Shown one piece after another: positions 8,377-14,489 of a stretch of 14,489 bases of DNA. The position numbers and the translations under genes were made by a program. Below the pieces are notes generated by a model, which was not told the DNA's origin, did no database searches, and was given only the letters and a program-made list of their open reading frames with translations. The stretch comes from an uncultured Planctomycetaceae bacterium. Lineage in GTDB: Bacteria; Planctomycetota; Planctomycetia; Pirellulales; UBA1268. The stretch spans positions 1-14,489 of the forward strand of contig CAJAYZ010000192.1 of assembly GCA_903949225.1 (NCBI GenBank). The letters are read 5' to 3'. Within the stretch, counting starts at the first letter, position 1. Every line of letters begins with the position of its first letter.

Positions 8377-9725
8377 GCCGTCGACATGCGGATCGATTTC
8401 GAGCCCACGCCTCCGCCGTCCCCGCCGGCAGCGCTACCCCTCCCGGCAGTGCCAGTCAGCCGACCGCCCCCCGCCCGGCTTCCGGTTCGCTTTCCTGGTC
8501 GGCACAGATTCAGGCGCTTCCCTGGTGGCTGCAACTTGTCGTCTGTGGGTCTCTCGTTGCCGCCGCCACCGCCGCGTGGATGTGGGTGAGTGCTCCCCCG
8601 ATTCCCCGCCCCGATCTTGCCGGTGCCGATCCGCTCGTCGTGCTGGCGATCGACGATGCGGAGGCGCGGGTGCGGATGACGCCGGAATCGGCCGCGGCGT
8701 GGGGCGATTTGGGCCTCGTCCTCTACGCGCAGTCCTATGGCCGGGAGGCGGTCGGGTGTTTCCGTCGGGCGACGGCGCTCGACGAGCGCACCTGGCGGTG
8801 GCCTTTCTTCGCGGCGGCAGCCAGCTCCCACCTCGCTCCCGCAGACGGCGTGACGCTCATGGAGGAGGCGATCCGCCGCGACCCCAAGGCCGTCTGGCCG
8901 CGCTTGCTGCGCGCAGAGTGGCTCGTGACGCTCGGCCGCGGGGACGAGGCCCGGGCCGACTACGAATCGCTGTTGGCGGTTTCCCCAGAGCATGCCCGGG
9001 CACGCCTCGGCCTGGCCCGGCTCCTCCTCACTTCCGACGATGCCGACAGGGCCCTGGCGGCCCTGGGCACAGCGCTCGATCATCCCTCGACCCGCCGGGC
9101 CGCCCGGCAGTTTGCCGCGCAGGTCGCCGCCCGGCAGGGAAAGCGTGAAGAGGCCGAGCGCCTCCTCACCGCCGCCGCCTCCCTCCCCGCCGACACCCCC
9201 TGGCCTGAGGATCCGCTCGCCGCGGAATTGCCACTGCGGCGGGTGGGAAAGCGGAGTCGGATCAAACTCGTGTCGCAGATGGAGTCGGTGGGGGCGGTTG
9301 CGGAAGCCGACGCGCTCACGCGCCGCATCGAGGAAGAGAATCCGGAGATCTATCTGTTCGTCGAAGGACGGCTCCAACTCCAAAAGGGAGACGCCGTCGC
9401 CGCCGAGAAGGCTTTCCGCCGGGCGGTGGAGTACGACCCGCGGGCGGTGGAGATCCGCTTTCAACTCGGCCGGGCCATCGCCCTCCAAGGGCGTCATGCC
9501 GAGGCGGCGGACGTTTTCCGGGAGCTGCTCGAGCTCGAGCCCGGCTATGGCCCCGCCTGGCTCGAGCTCGGGCGGGCCCTCGTCGACATCGACACGAGCG
9601 CCGCGGTGGCGGCGCTGGAGTCGGCCATCGCCTACATGCCCTCATCCGACGAGGCCCGCACGGCCCTTTCTCAGCTACAGACCGACGCTGTCTCCACCCC
9701 GCTCCCTCCCTCAGGACATCCGTGA
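8373..9725 (+). CDS. Membrane-anchored TPR-repeat protein
   Basis: 450 residues. A short basic and Pro/Ala-rich N-terminus is followed by one membrane segment (about 51-72, WWLQLVVCGSLVAAATAAWM). The rest is helical TPR repeat from ~100 to 435, clearest around 330-425, with units such as AEKAFRRAVEYDPRAVE and FRELLELEPGYGPAWLELG. A less regular block near 270-300 (TPWPEDPLAAELPLRR) also occurs, as I recall it, in TPR partners of ASPIC proteins. With a basic N-terminus the TPR domain is predicted to face the periplasm, where it could bind the upstream propeller lipoprotein or the downstream channel. The ATG lies within the upstream stop (ATGA) and the stop shares its last base with the next ATG (TGATG), so all three genes look translationally coupled. 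Confidence 0.88.
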   Translation: MSRRHADRFRAHASAVPAGSATPPGSASQPTAPRPASGSLSWSAQIQALPWWLQLVVCGSLVAAATAAWMWVSAPPIPRPDLAGADPLVVLAIDDAEARVRMTPESAAAWGDLGLVLYAQSYGREAVGCFRRATALDERTWRWPFFAAAASSHLAPADGVTLMEEAIRRDPKAVWPRLLRAEWLVTLGRGDEARADYESLLAVSPEHARARLGLARLLLTSDDADRALAALGTALDHPSTRRAARQFAAQVAARQGKREEAERLLTAAASLPADTPWPEDPLAAELPLRRVGKRSRIKLVSQMESVGAVAEADALTRRIEEENPEIYLFVEGRLQLQKGDAVAAEKAFRRAVEYDPRAVEIRFQLGRAIALQGRHAEAADVFRELLELEPGYGPAWLELGRALVDIDTSAAVAALESAIAYMPSSDEARTALSQLQTDAVSTPLPPSGHP

Positions 9726-10873
9726 TGAAGTCCTCGTCCCCCCGCAACGACGATCCGATCCGCCGCGGGGAGATCCGACGGCACTGGCTTGCGGCATGGG
9801 TCGGCTTGGTGGTTGTCCTGTTCGTCGGTCCGGCGCTCCTCATCGCCTGGGAACAGCGGGCGTCACGCACCTTCGAGAGGCTCTCCTGGGAAGCCACGCT
9901 CGATCCAAACTCACCCGATCCGGGCATGGCTCCCGCCGAGGACGTCCCCACCGATCGAGCCCGCCGCGTGTCGATCGGGTTTTACCTGGAAACGATGGAG
10001 GATTTCTCGCTCCATGACAGCCAGTGGAAGGGAGTCCTTGATGTCTGGTGTCGCTGGAAGGACGACCCCGATGCGGCGGGGGGCCTCGACTTCGACCCCT
10101 TCGACCACCTCATCGCCGTCAACGGCATGATCACCGACCGCAAGATCCTCCGCGAGATTCACGAGGCCGGGGAGCATTTTGTCCTTCAGCGCCTCACGCT
10201 CTCGTTCACGAGAACCTTCCGGATCGTCAACTTCCCCCTCGATCGCCACCTCCTTCTGGCGTCCTTCGAGAACTCGGCCCACCCCCGGCAGGATCTTCTC
10301 TTCGTCCCCGATCAAGACACAAGCGCCGTCAGCGCCCGGGTGGCGATGACCGGCTACAAAATCCTCCGCTCTCACGCCGTGGAAAGCCCCCACAGCTATC
10401 AGACGAGTCGCGGGCTCCCAGGAGTCGCCCCTGACCAGCGCGGCGCCTGGTCGCAGCCCCGGTTCGCGATCGTCATCGACCGCAAGGGCTGGGGATTGCT
10501 CGTGAAGATGTTTCAGGCCCTGTTGATCTCGGTGGCGGTGGCCCTCCTGGCCTGCTTCATCAAACCGATCCATGTCGATCCCCGCTTCGGGCTCGGGATT
10601 GGGGCCCTGTTCGCTTGCGTGGCTAATTCCTACCTCGTGGGGACCTACGTCCCGGAGGGGAGCGAGTTCTCCCTGGCCGACGCGATCAACCTCCTGGGGA
10701 TCGCCACGATTCTCGTCTCCCTCACGCAGTCGACGATTTCCCTCTGGATCTACGAATCGCTCGGAAACCAGAAGCTCTCACGCCGGTTCGATTGGGTGTC
10801 GTTTTGGACGATTCTGCTGGTCTTCCTCACCTCGCTCGCCCTCTGTCTGGCCGGGGCGGTGAGCCGTAGCTAG
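9725..10873 (+). CDS. Putative pentameric ligand-gated ion channel (Cys-loop receptor homologue), divergent
   Basis: 382 residues from the ATG at 9725; a GTG at 9722 is the alternative. AGGA (9713-9716) sits 8 nt upstream of the ATG. Layout: N-terminal membrane segment (21-42), beta-rich extracytoplasmic domain (~45-252), then four helices: M1 255-280, M2 284-309, M3 316-343, M4 356-379. The domain has receptor hallmarks: VSIGFYLETMEDFSLHDSQW leading to VLDVWCRWKDD (like the yLWLRW strand) and FRIVNFPLDRH (170-173 FPLD, matching the FPFD turn). M2-M3 reads FGLGIGALFACVANSYLV then PEGSEFSLADAINL, matching bacterial family members. There is no Cys-loop disulfide, as usual in prokaryotes. Odd points are no proline in M1 and an extra N-terminal helix in place of a clear cleavable signal. 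An unrelated four-helix membrane protein is the alternative, so the call needs a profile search. Its stop codon lies at the edge of a hairpin element. Confidence 0.66.
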   Translation: MKSSSPRNDDPIRRGEIRRHWLAAWVGLVVVLFVGPALLIAWEQRASRTFERLSWEATLDPNSPDPGMAPAEDVPTDRARRVSIGFYLETMEDFSLHDSQWKGVLDVWCRWKDDPDAAGGLDFDPFDHLIAVNGMITDRKILREIHEAGEHFVLQRLTLSFTRTFRIVNFPLDRHLLLASFENSAHPRQDLLFVPDQDTSAVSARVAMTGYKILRSHAVESPHSYQTSRGLPGVAPDQRGAWSQPRFAIVIDRKGWGLLVKMFQALLISVAVALLACFIKPIHVDPRFGLGIGALFACVANSYLVGTYVPEGSEFSLADAINLLGIATILVSLTQSTISLWIYESLGNQKLSRRFDWVSFWTILLVFLTSLALCLAGAVSRS

Positions 10874-10993
10874 CAGGCTGTAGATAAAGTGTCGGCCCGA
10901 CCGCACGAGGCGGTCGCGAGTGCGTAGCACTCGAGAAAACCGGAGGTTTTCCAAGTGGAAAAAGGTCATGGATGACTTTTTCCACGGGCAGCT
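10872..10993. repeat. Compact element of four tandem hairpins with imperfect terminal inverted repeats (REP/MITE-like)
   Basis: Four stems lie almost end to end: CGACCGC/GCGGTCG (10898-10916, loop ACGAG), CGAGTGC/GCACTCG (10917-10933, loop GTA), GAAAACC/GGTTTTC (10935-10951, loop GGA) and a long one of 14 bp with one bulged G (10955-10969 with 10972-10985). The outer 19 nt on each side (10872-10890 and the reverse complement of 10975-10993) match at 14 positions. The left end overlaps the TAG stop of the channel gene. No second copy is in the window, so its repeated nature is inferred from the structure. It could also act as a transcription terminator or mRNA 3'-end stabiliser for the operon. 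Confidence 0.5.
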
Positions 10994-11269
10994 GAGGCGA
11001 AAGGATCGCGGATCGGGCCGCTCGCCCGGACAACGGCGTCGTCAGCACCCCTCGTCGGACGAGGAACGACGACGTGGACGGCATTCGAGGGGAATGAGGA
11101 CGGTGGCGTCGATGTCGTCCTCGAAGGGATCGAAATCGCCGTCGAAAGGTCCGAAAACCCGTGGGCCCTGAGTGCTGGGGTGCATGTTCGCCGATGGGGG
11201 TGGGGGAAAAGGGACCCCTCCAATCAACCCAGGCGACGGGACGGAATCAAATATCCCCCTCTGCGGCCA

Positions 11270-11285
11270 AAAAACTCAGGTTTTT
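11270..11285 (+). terminator. Weak terminator-like A/T hairpin
   Basis: AAAAAC/GTTTTT (11270-11275 with 11280-11285, loop TCAG) is an island of A/T pairs in GC-rich sequence, with the T run forming the 3' arm. The stem has one G-C pair, so it is a poor terminator on its own. Confidence 0.2.
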
Positions 11286-11416
11286 CCCCGTCCCAGAGCG
11301 CAGAACCCGGCCCGGAAAGACCCCTTCTTCCAGGGGGACCATCTCCGTGGCTTCAGGCCGGGGAGGACGACGCTCCAAGGTGGCGGGAGCCACCGCTCAC
11401 GGCCTCGATGATCCCC

Positions 11417-11422
11417 TATACT
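11417..11422 (+). promoter_or_regulatory. -10-like element of the aminotransferase gene
   Basis: TATACT lies 45 nt before the ATG at 11468 and differs from TATAAT at one base. The sequence 17 nt upstream (CGCTCA) is a poor -35. This site supports the internal ATG as the real start over the longer open frame, which would run through the promoter. Confidence 0.35.
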
Positions 11423-11467
11423 CATCCTCCTTTCCGGTTTCCGACACCCGATCCACCCAACGACGCC

Positions 11468-12724
11468 ATGGCCAGCACCACCGCACCCACCATCCCGCAG
11501 GATCCCTGGTTCCAAGACCGCTTCGCCGCCCGTATCGGTGGAGCCCAGTACGGCAAGGGGAACGAGATCTACAAGTTCGAGCTCATCAAGCGGGCCAAGC
11601 GGAAGGCCATCGCCGACCATCCGGAGCGGCGGATGCTCGACTTCGGGATCGGCGAGAACGACGAGATGGCCCCGGAGGTCGTCCGAGCGGTGATGCACAA
11701 GGAGATCGACCGCCCCGAGAACCGCGGCTATGCCGACAACGGCATCGCGGAGTACAAGGAGGCGGTCGCCGCCTTCATGCAGCGGGAGTTCGGCGTCACG
11801 CTCGACCCCGTCACCGAAGTCAACCATTGCATCGGCTCGAAGACCGCCTACTCGATGCTCCCCGCGGCCTTCATCGACCCGGGTGACGTCACGCTCATGA
11901 CCGTTCCCGGCTATCCGGTGGCCGGCACCGCCACGCGCTGGTTCGGCGGCACGGTCCACCGGCTGCCGCTGGTCGCCGAGAACGACTTCTTTCCCGATCT
12001 CGACGGCATTCCGGCCGACGTCCTCGCCCGGACGAAGCTCCTCGTCCTCTGCTACCCCAACAGCCCCACCGGCAAGGCGGCAACCCGCGATTTCTATGCC
12101 CGCGTCGTCGATTGGGCCCACAAGCACCGGGTGATCGTGGTTCAGGACGCGGCCCACATCATGCTCTCCTACGATCAGGAGCCGCTGTCGTTCCTGTCGG
12201 TCGATGGAGCGAAGGAGGTGGGGGTGGAAGTCCATTCGATGTCGAAGGGCTTCCACATGATCGGCTGGCGGCTCGGCTGGGTGTGCGGCCACGAGCGGAT
12301 CGTCCGCGCCTTCTCCGACGTGAAGGACAACTGCGATTCGGGGCAGTTCATGGCGATCCAGAAGGCCGCCGCCGCGGCGCTCGCCGATCCGGCCATCCCC
12401 CGGCAGGTCCGCGAAAAATACCGGCGCCGCCTCGAGAAGCTCGTCAGCGTGCTTCGCTCCGTCGGCTTCGATTGCCAGGTTCCCGGCGGTACCTACTTCC
12501 TCTACACGAAGTCGCCAAAGGGGGCGGGCGACCGGACGTTTGCCAATGCCCAGGAAGCGAGCCAGTTCCTCATCCACGATCTCTCTATGTCGACCGTGCC
12601 GTGGGACGACTGCGGCGCCTACCTCCGCTTCAGCGTCACCTACGAAGCTGCCGACGAGGAGGCGGAGGATGACCTGATGGCCGAAACCCACGCCCGCCTC
12701 ACGCGCTCCCGGTTGAAGTTTTGA
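11468..12724 (+). CDS. dapL: LL-diaminopimelate aminotransferase-like PLP enzyme (class I/II aminotransferase)
   Basis: 418 residues, close to the family's ~400-411. The PLP fold is complete: IGSKTA (123-125 GSK, phosphate side), YPNSPTG (N198), QDAAH (D227), SMSKGFHMIGWRLG (Schiff-base K260, R268) and YLRFSV (R387, expected to bind the alpha-carboxylate). Blocks GYADNGIAEYKEAVA, IDPGDVTLMTVPGYPV and VKDNCDSGQF match DapL best. DapL converts tetrahydrodipicolinate directly to LL-diaminopimelate with glutamate, for lysine and peptidoglycan. One oddity is His230 where class I enzymes normally have the Tyr that hydrogen-bonds PLP (DAAY), so the substrate may differ. The frame stays open upstream to 11180, but the ATG at 11468 starts the conserved protein and follows a -10-like site. 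No other lysine gene is nearby. The fold is near certain, the exact substrate less so. Confidence 0.85.
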   Translation: MASTTAPTIPQDPWFQDRFAARIGGAQYGKGNEIYKFELIKRAKRKAIADHPERRMLDFGIGENDEMAPEVVRAVMHKEIDRPENRGYADNGIAEYKEAVAAFMQREFGVTLDPVTEVNHCIGSKTAYSMLPAAFIDPGDVTLMTVPGYPVAGTATRWFGGTVHRLPLVAENDFFPDLDGIPADVLARTKLLVLCYPNSPTGKAATRDFYARVVDWAHKHRVIVVQDAAHIMLSYDQEPLSFLSVDGAKEVGVEVHSMSKGFHMIGWRLGWVCGHERIVRAFSDVKDNCDSGQFMAIQKAAAAALADPAIPRQVREKYRRRLEKLVSVLRSVGFDCQVPGGTYFLYTKSPKGAGDRTFANAQEASQFLIHDLSMSTVPWDDCGAYLRFSVTYEAADEEAEDDLMAETHARLTRSRLKF

Positions 12725-12754
12725 ATCGCGTTTGAATTGCCCACGGAGCATCCC

Positions 12755-13687
12755 ATGTCTGCCTCATTGCCCAGGCTCCTGTTCGTCGCCGCCCTCATCC
12801 CCCTCTTCCTTGCCGGCTGCGGCACGAAGAGCGCGAAGAAGGGAGGGGGGATGACCGTCCAGCAACGCCTCGAGAAGGCGGAGAAGGAATCGACCCCCGA
12901 CAAGCAGGCGGCCGGCTACCTCCGTGCGGCCCGCGCCCAGCTCGCCTCCGGCGACACCTCCGGCGCCCGCGACTCGGCGCGCACCGCCTTCGACCGGCTC
13001 AAAGGGGAAGGGGACGCAAGCGCCTACGCGCCCCGGCTGATCGACGCGGCCGCCTTCCTCGCCGAAATCGGTGACAAGAAGGCCGCGAAGGACGCGATCC
13101 TCCTCGCTTCCGAACGCTCTTCCGGCATCGCCGACGTCGTCCGCCGCACGAAGATCCTCGCCGACGCTGGCGCCATCGCCGGCGAAAAGCTCAAGGGGAT
13201 CGGCGACGCGGTGCTCGCCAAGGATCTCCTCACCCAGGCCAGCGCCATGGCCGACACCGCCGAGGAGCGCTTCCGCGCCGAAGCGCTCGCCGCCGTGGCC
13301 TTGGGATGCACCCGCGCCGGACAGGCAGAGACCGCCGCTGCGCTCGTCGACAAGCTCGAAGAGAGCGCCAAGGCCCTCGAGGAGCCGCGGGCGAAGGCGG
13401 AAGCCCTCGCCGCCGCCGCGAGTGTCCGCTCCGAGACCGGGAAGAAGGAGGAGGCAAAGACGCTCCTCACCGAGGCCGCCGCCGCCGCCAAATCGATCGA
13501 CAGGGCCGAGGGACGGGCCTACGCCCTCTTGGCCGTTGCCAACGCCACTGCCGCCTGCGGCGACAAGAAGCAGGCCCTCGCCCTCCTCCAGGAGGCCGAC
13601 AAGGCAGCCAACAAGGTCGCCGATCCGGCGCAGCAGAAGACGACCATGGACAAGGTGCGGATGGCGATCGCAGAAACCGAGAAGTGA
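12755..13687 (+). CDS. Lipoprotein with alpha-helical TPR-like repeats
   Basis: 310 residues from the ATG at 12755, preceded by CGGAG (12744-12748) at 6-nt spacing; an in-frame TTG at 12737 is less likely. The signal peptide ends in the lipobox LAGC (C22), followed by a Lys/Gly-rich linker (GTKSAKKGGG). The rest is almost entirely Ala/Lys/Glu-rich helix pairs in units of roughly 35-40 residues (for example AAGYLRAARAQLASGDTSGA, AKTLLTEAAAAAKSIDRAEG, ALLAVANATAACGDKKQALA), like a TPR or SEL1-type solenoid. No catalytic motif is visible. It is expected to be tethered to a membrane as a scaffold or interaction protein; its partner is unknown. It lies 30 nt after the aminotransferase gene and may be read through from it, but no functional link is evident. 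Confidence 0.85.
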   Translation: MSASLPRLLFVAALIPLFLAGCGTKSAKKGGGMTVQQRLEKAEKESTPDKQAAGYLRAARAQLASGDTSGARDSARTAFDRLKGEGDASAYAPRLIDAAAFLAEIGDKKAAKDAILLASERSSGIADVVRRTKILADAGAIAGEKLKGIGDAVLAKDLLTQASAMADTAEERFRAEALAAVALGCTRAGQAETAAALVDKLEESAKALEEPRAKAEALAAAASVRSETGKKEEAKTLLTEAAAAAKSIDRAEGRAYALLAVANATAACGDKKQALALLQEADKAANKVADPAQQKTTMDKVRMAIAETEK

Positions 13688-13693
13688 GCTTCT

Positions 13694-14215
13694 TTAGGAT
13701 CGGCTGCGGATCGACTGAACGAGTGTCCGAGCCGTCTCCATCGGCAGAACCATGTGCAACCGGTCGTCCTTGAGGCTGCGGAAGCCAAAATGCCCGTAGA
13801 ATGACCTCATCGCATCGTCCTTTGCATCGACCTCGATCACGGCTGCAGCAATCGTGTCGGCTCCGGTCACAGCAATGCGTAGGGCGTGAACGAGCAGGAT
13901 GCCGCCGATCCCTTGCCCTTGCCAGCCGCGATCGACTGCCAGCCGTCCCAAAAGCGTGGTTGGCAGCGGCATCCTGGCAGGAAGTCGTCCCGGCTCGGGC
14001 AGCACGCTGACCTGCAGTCTGCCTGCGGCGAGCGTGAAGTAGCCAGCAACCGTGCCGCTGTCCGTCGCGAGGACGTATCCGCGAGTCAAATCCCGGCGGC
14101 CGTGCTGTCCAAGACTCGTGCGGAGATACGCATTGAGCGCAGCAACCCCGCAGTCAAACTGGCTCCGGTCGTGTTTCCTCTTGTCGAACGGCTCCAGCCG
14201 GAGCGGCTCATTCAC
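13694..14215 (-). CDS. GNAT-family acetyltransferase toxin (TacT/AtaT type)
   Basis: 173 residues, starting at GTG (complement of 14213-14215) inside the end of the antitoxin gene (8-nt overlap). Family marks are FDCGVAALNAYL (20-31) with a following QHGRRDLTRGYVL, the acetyl-CoA pyrophosphate loop RGWQGQGIG (96-104), and FYGHFGF with Tyr140, the position of the catalytic tyrosine in TacT. Such enzymes acetylate the amino group of aminoacyl-tRNA and stop translation; they are neutralised by the paired RHH antitoxin. Everything needed for activity appears present. The gene ends 6 nt from the lipoprotein gene on the other strand, with no terminator between. Two 60-nt lines I counted in it are 55-58% GC, against 65% in one line of the neighbouring gene, which fits recent gain. 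The target tRNA cannot be read from sequence. Confidence 0.9.
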   Translation of the reverse strand: MNEPLRLEPFDKRKHDRSQFDCGVAALNAYLRTSLGQHGRRDLTRGYVLATDSGTVAGYFTLAAGRLQVSVLPEPGRLPARMPLPTTLLGRLAVDRGWQGQGIGGILLVHALRIAVTGADTIAAAVIEVDAKDDAMRSFYGHFGFRSLKDDRLHMVLPMETARTLVQSIRSRS

Positions 14216-14483
14216 GATTCATTGCCCGCAGACGCTTCGCAGCCTTCTTTAGCGCCGCATTCGGGGCCGGAGGCTTCCGCAGCATGCCCAGGAGAATGTC
14301 GCTGTCGCGGTCGGACAGTTCGCGGGTCGCAATCCGGTCAATCGTGCGGTCGGCAGCAATCTCGAGCATGCCGTTGATGAAGCTGGTGACGGTCATACCC
14401 CGCAGCGCAGCCGCCCGAGCAATCTTTGTCTTCAACGGTTGCGGCTGCCGAATCGTGATCTTGCTATAGCGGACGGTGCTCAT
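14208..14483 (-). CDS. DUF1778 ribbon-helix-helix antitoxin (TacA-like)
   Basis: 91 residues from an ATG (complement of 14481-14483), six bases from the window edge, so its ribosome site and promoter lie outside. The N-terminal part (KITIRQPQPLKTKIARAAAL, then GMTVTSFINGML) is the ribbon-helix-helix DNA-binding domain. The C-terminal part (LSDRDSDILLGMLRKPPAPN, then ALKKAAKRL) is the toxin-wrapping tail typical of DUF1778 antitoxins. It should bind the toxin encoded next, block its acetyl-CoA site, and repress their shared promoter upstream. The gene order (antitoxin first, overlapping the toxin) is standard for the type. An earlier start beyond the window cannot be excluded, but the length matches the family. 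Confidence 0.88.
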   Translation of the reverse strand: MSTVRYSKITIRQPQPLKTKIARAAALRGMTVTSFINGMLEIAADRTIDRIATRELSDRDSDILLGMLRKPPAPNAALKKAAKRLRAMNRE

Positions 14484-14489
14484 CGCCGA

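Larger units (their letters stand above)
10994..11467. other. Structured non-coding gap upstream of the aminotransferase gene
   Basis: No convincing gene is visible. A two-tier stem (CGTCGTC/GACGACG, 11037-11043 with 11068-11074, enclosing CCTCGTC/GACGAGG at 11050-11064) is followed by GAGGACG/CGTCCTC (11096-11102 with 11116-11122). TCGAA is repeated at about 10-nt spacing in 11121-11155. A further stem GGTGGC/GCCACC with a GGGA loop (11379-11394) lies just upstream of the candidate promoter. A minus-strand frame of 47 codons (11185 to 11042) has gene-like codon use but no recognisable product. The gap could hold a small RNA, a degraded gene or several copies of short repeats. Confidence 0.4.

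Noticed and set aside
8214..9497. A 427-residue minus-strand frame opposite the FG-GAP and TPR genes
   Set aside because: Gly/Arg-rich without recognisable motifs, and it spans the junction of two well-supported genes.
10898..10985. CRISPR array
   Set aside because: The stems differ from one another in sequence and there are no spacers of even length, so they are not direct repeats.
10920..11171. An 83-residue basic plus-strand frame through the hairpin element
   Set aside because: Its sequence is dictated by the palindromes and simple repeats; no start signal or known domain.
11180..11467. Extending the aminotransferase start upstream
   Set aside because: The extra residues are unlike the family, make the protein too long, and the segment holds a -10-like site and hairpins.
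11276..12751. A 491-residue minus-strand frame opposite the aminotransferase
   Set aside because: The plus-strand frame carries the full set of PLP-enzyme motifs; the antisense frame shows no domain and results from high third-position GC.

Overview
The window is GC-rich DNA with dense, mostly co-directional genes, high GC at third codon positions and few strong Shine-Dalgarno sites. The gene content suggests a Planctomycetota bacterium, perhaps of the Pirellulales type: a giant cysteine-free repeat protein with malectin-like and SUMF1-like modules, an FG-GAP/ASPIC-UnbV lipoprotein paired with a TPR membrane protein, an Rrf2 regulator next to a mono-haem CxxCH protein, a DapL-like aminotransferase and small lipoproteins. 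The taxonomic call is inference; there is no rRNA or tRNA gene here.

Region 1 (1-4532) is the 3' part of a very large surface or secreted protein whose N-terminus lies outside the window. Visible in order are a beta-helix stretch, a malectin-like domain, more beta-helix, and a run of Ig-like repeats ending in a C-terminal beta domain. A complete SUMF1/FGE-like domain sits inside one Ig-like repeat, splitting it. Region 2 (4533-6498) has a promoter-like site, an Rrf2-family regulator and a secreted mono-haem protein, the last two probably one operon.

Region 3 (6499-10873) is a tightly coupled three-gene unit. It encodes a seven-repeat FG-GAP/ASPIC lipoprotein, a membrane-anchored TPR protein (ATGA overlap), and a protein that reads as a divergent bacterial pentameric ligand-gated ion channel (TGATG overlap). 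The first two form a pair I recognise from planctomycetes; the coupled channel is the unexpected part and the best candidate for an undescribed membrane signalling or transport system.

Region 4 (10874-11467) has no convincing gene. It begins with a ~120-bp element of four back-to-back hairpins with imperfect terminal inverted repeats, whose left end falls in the stop codon of the channel gene. Further stem-loops and a -10-like site precede the aminotransferase. Region 5 (11468-13687) holds the DapL-like aminotransferase and a helical-repeat lipoprotein. Region 6 (13694-14483, minus strand) is a DUF1778/GNAT (TacA/TacT-type) toxin-antitoxin module, tail-to-tail with the lipoprotein gene and lower in GC in the lines I counted.
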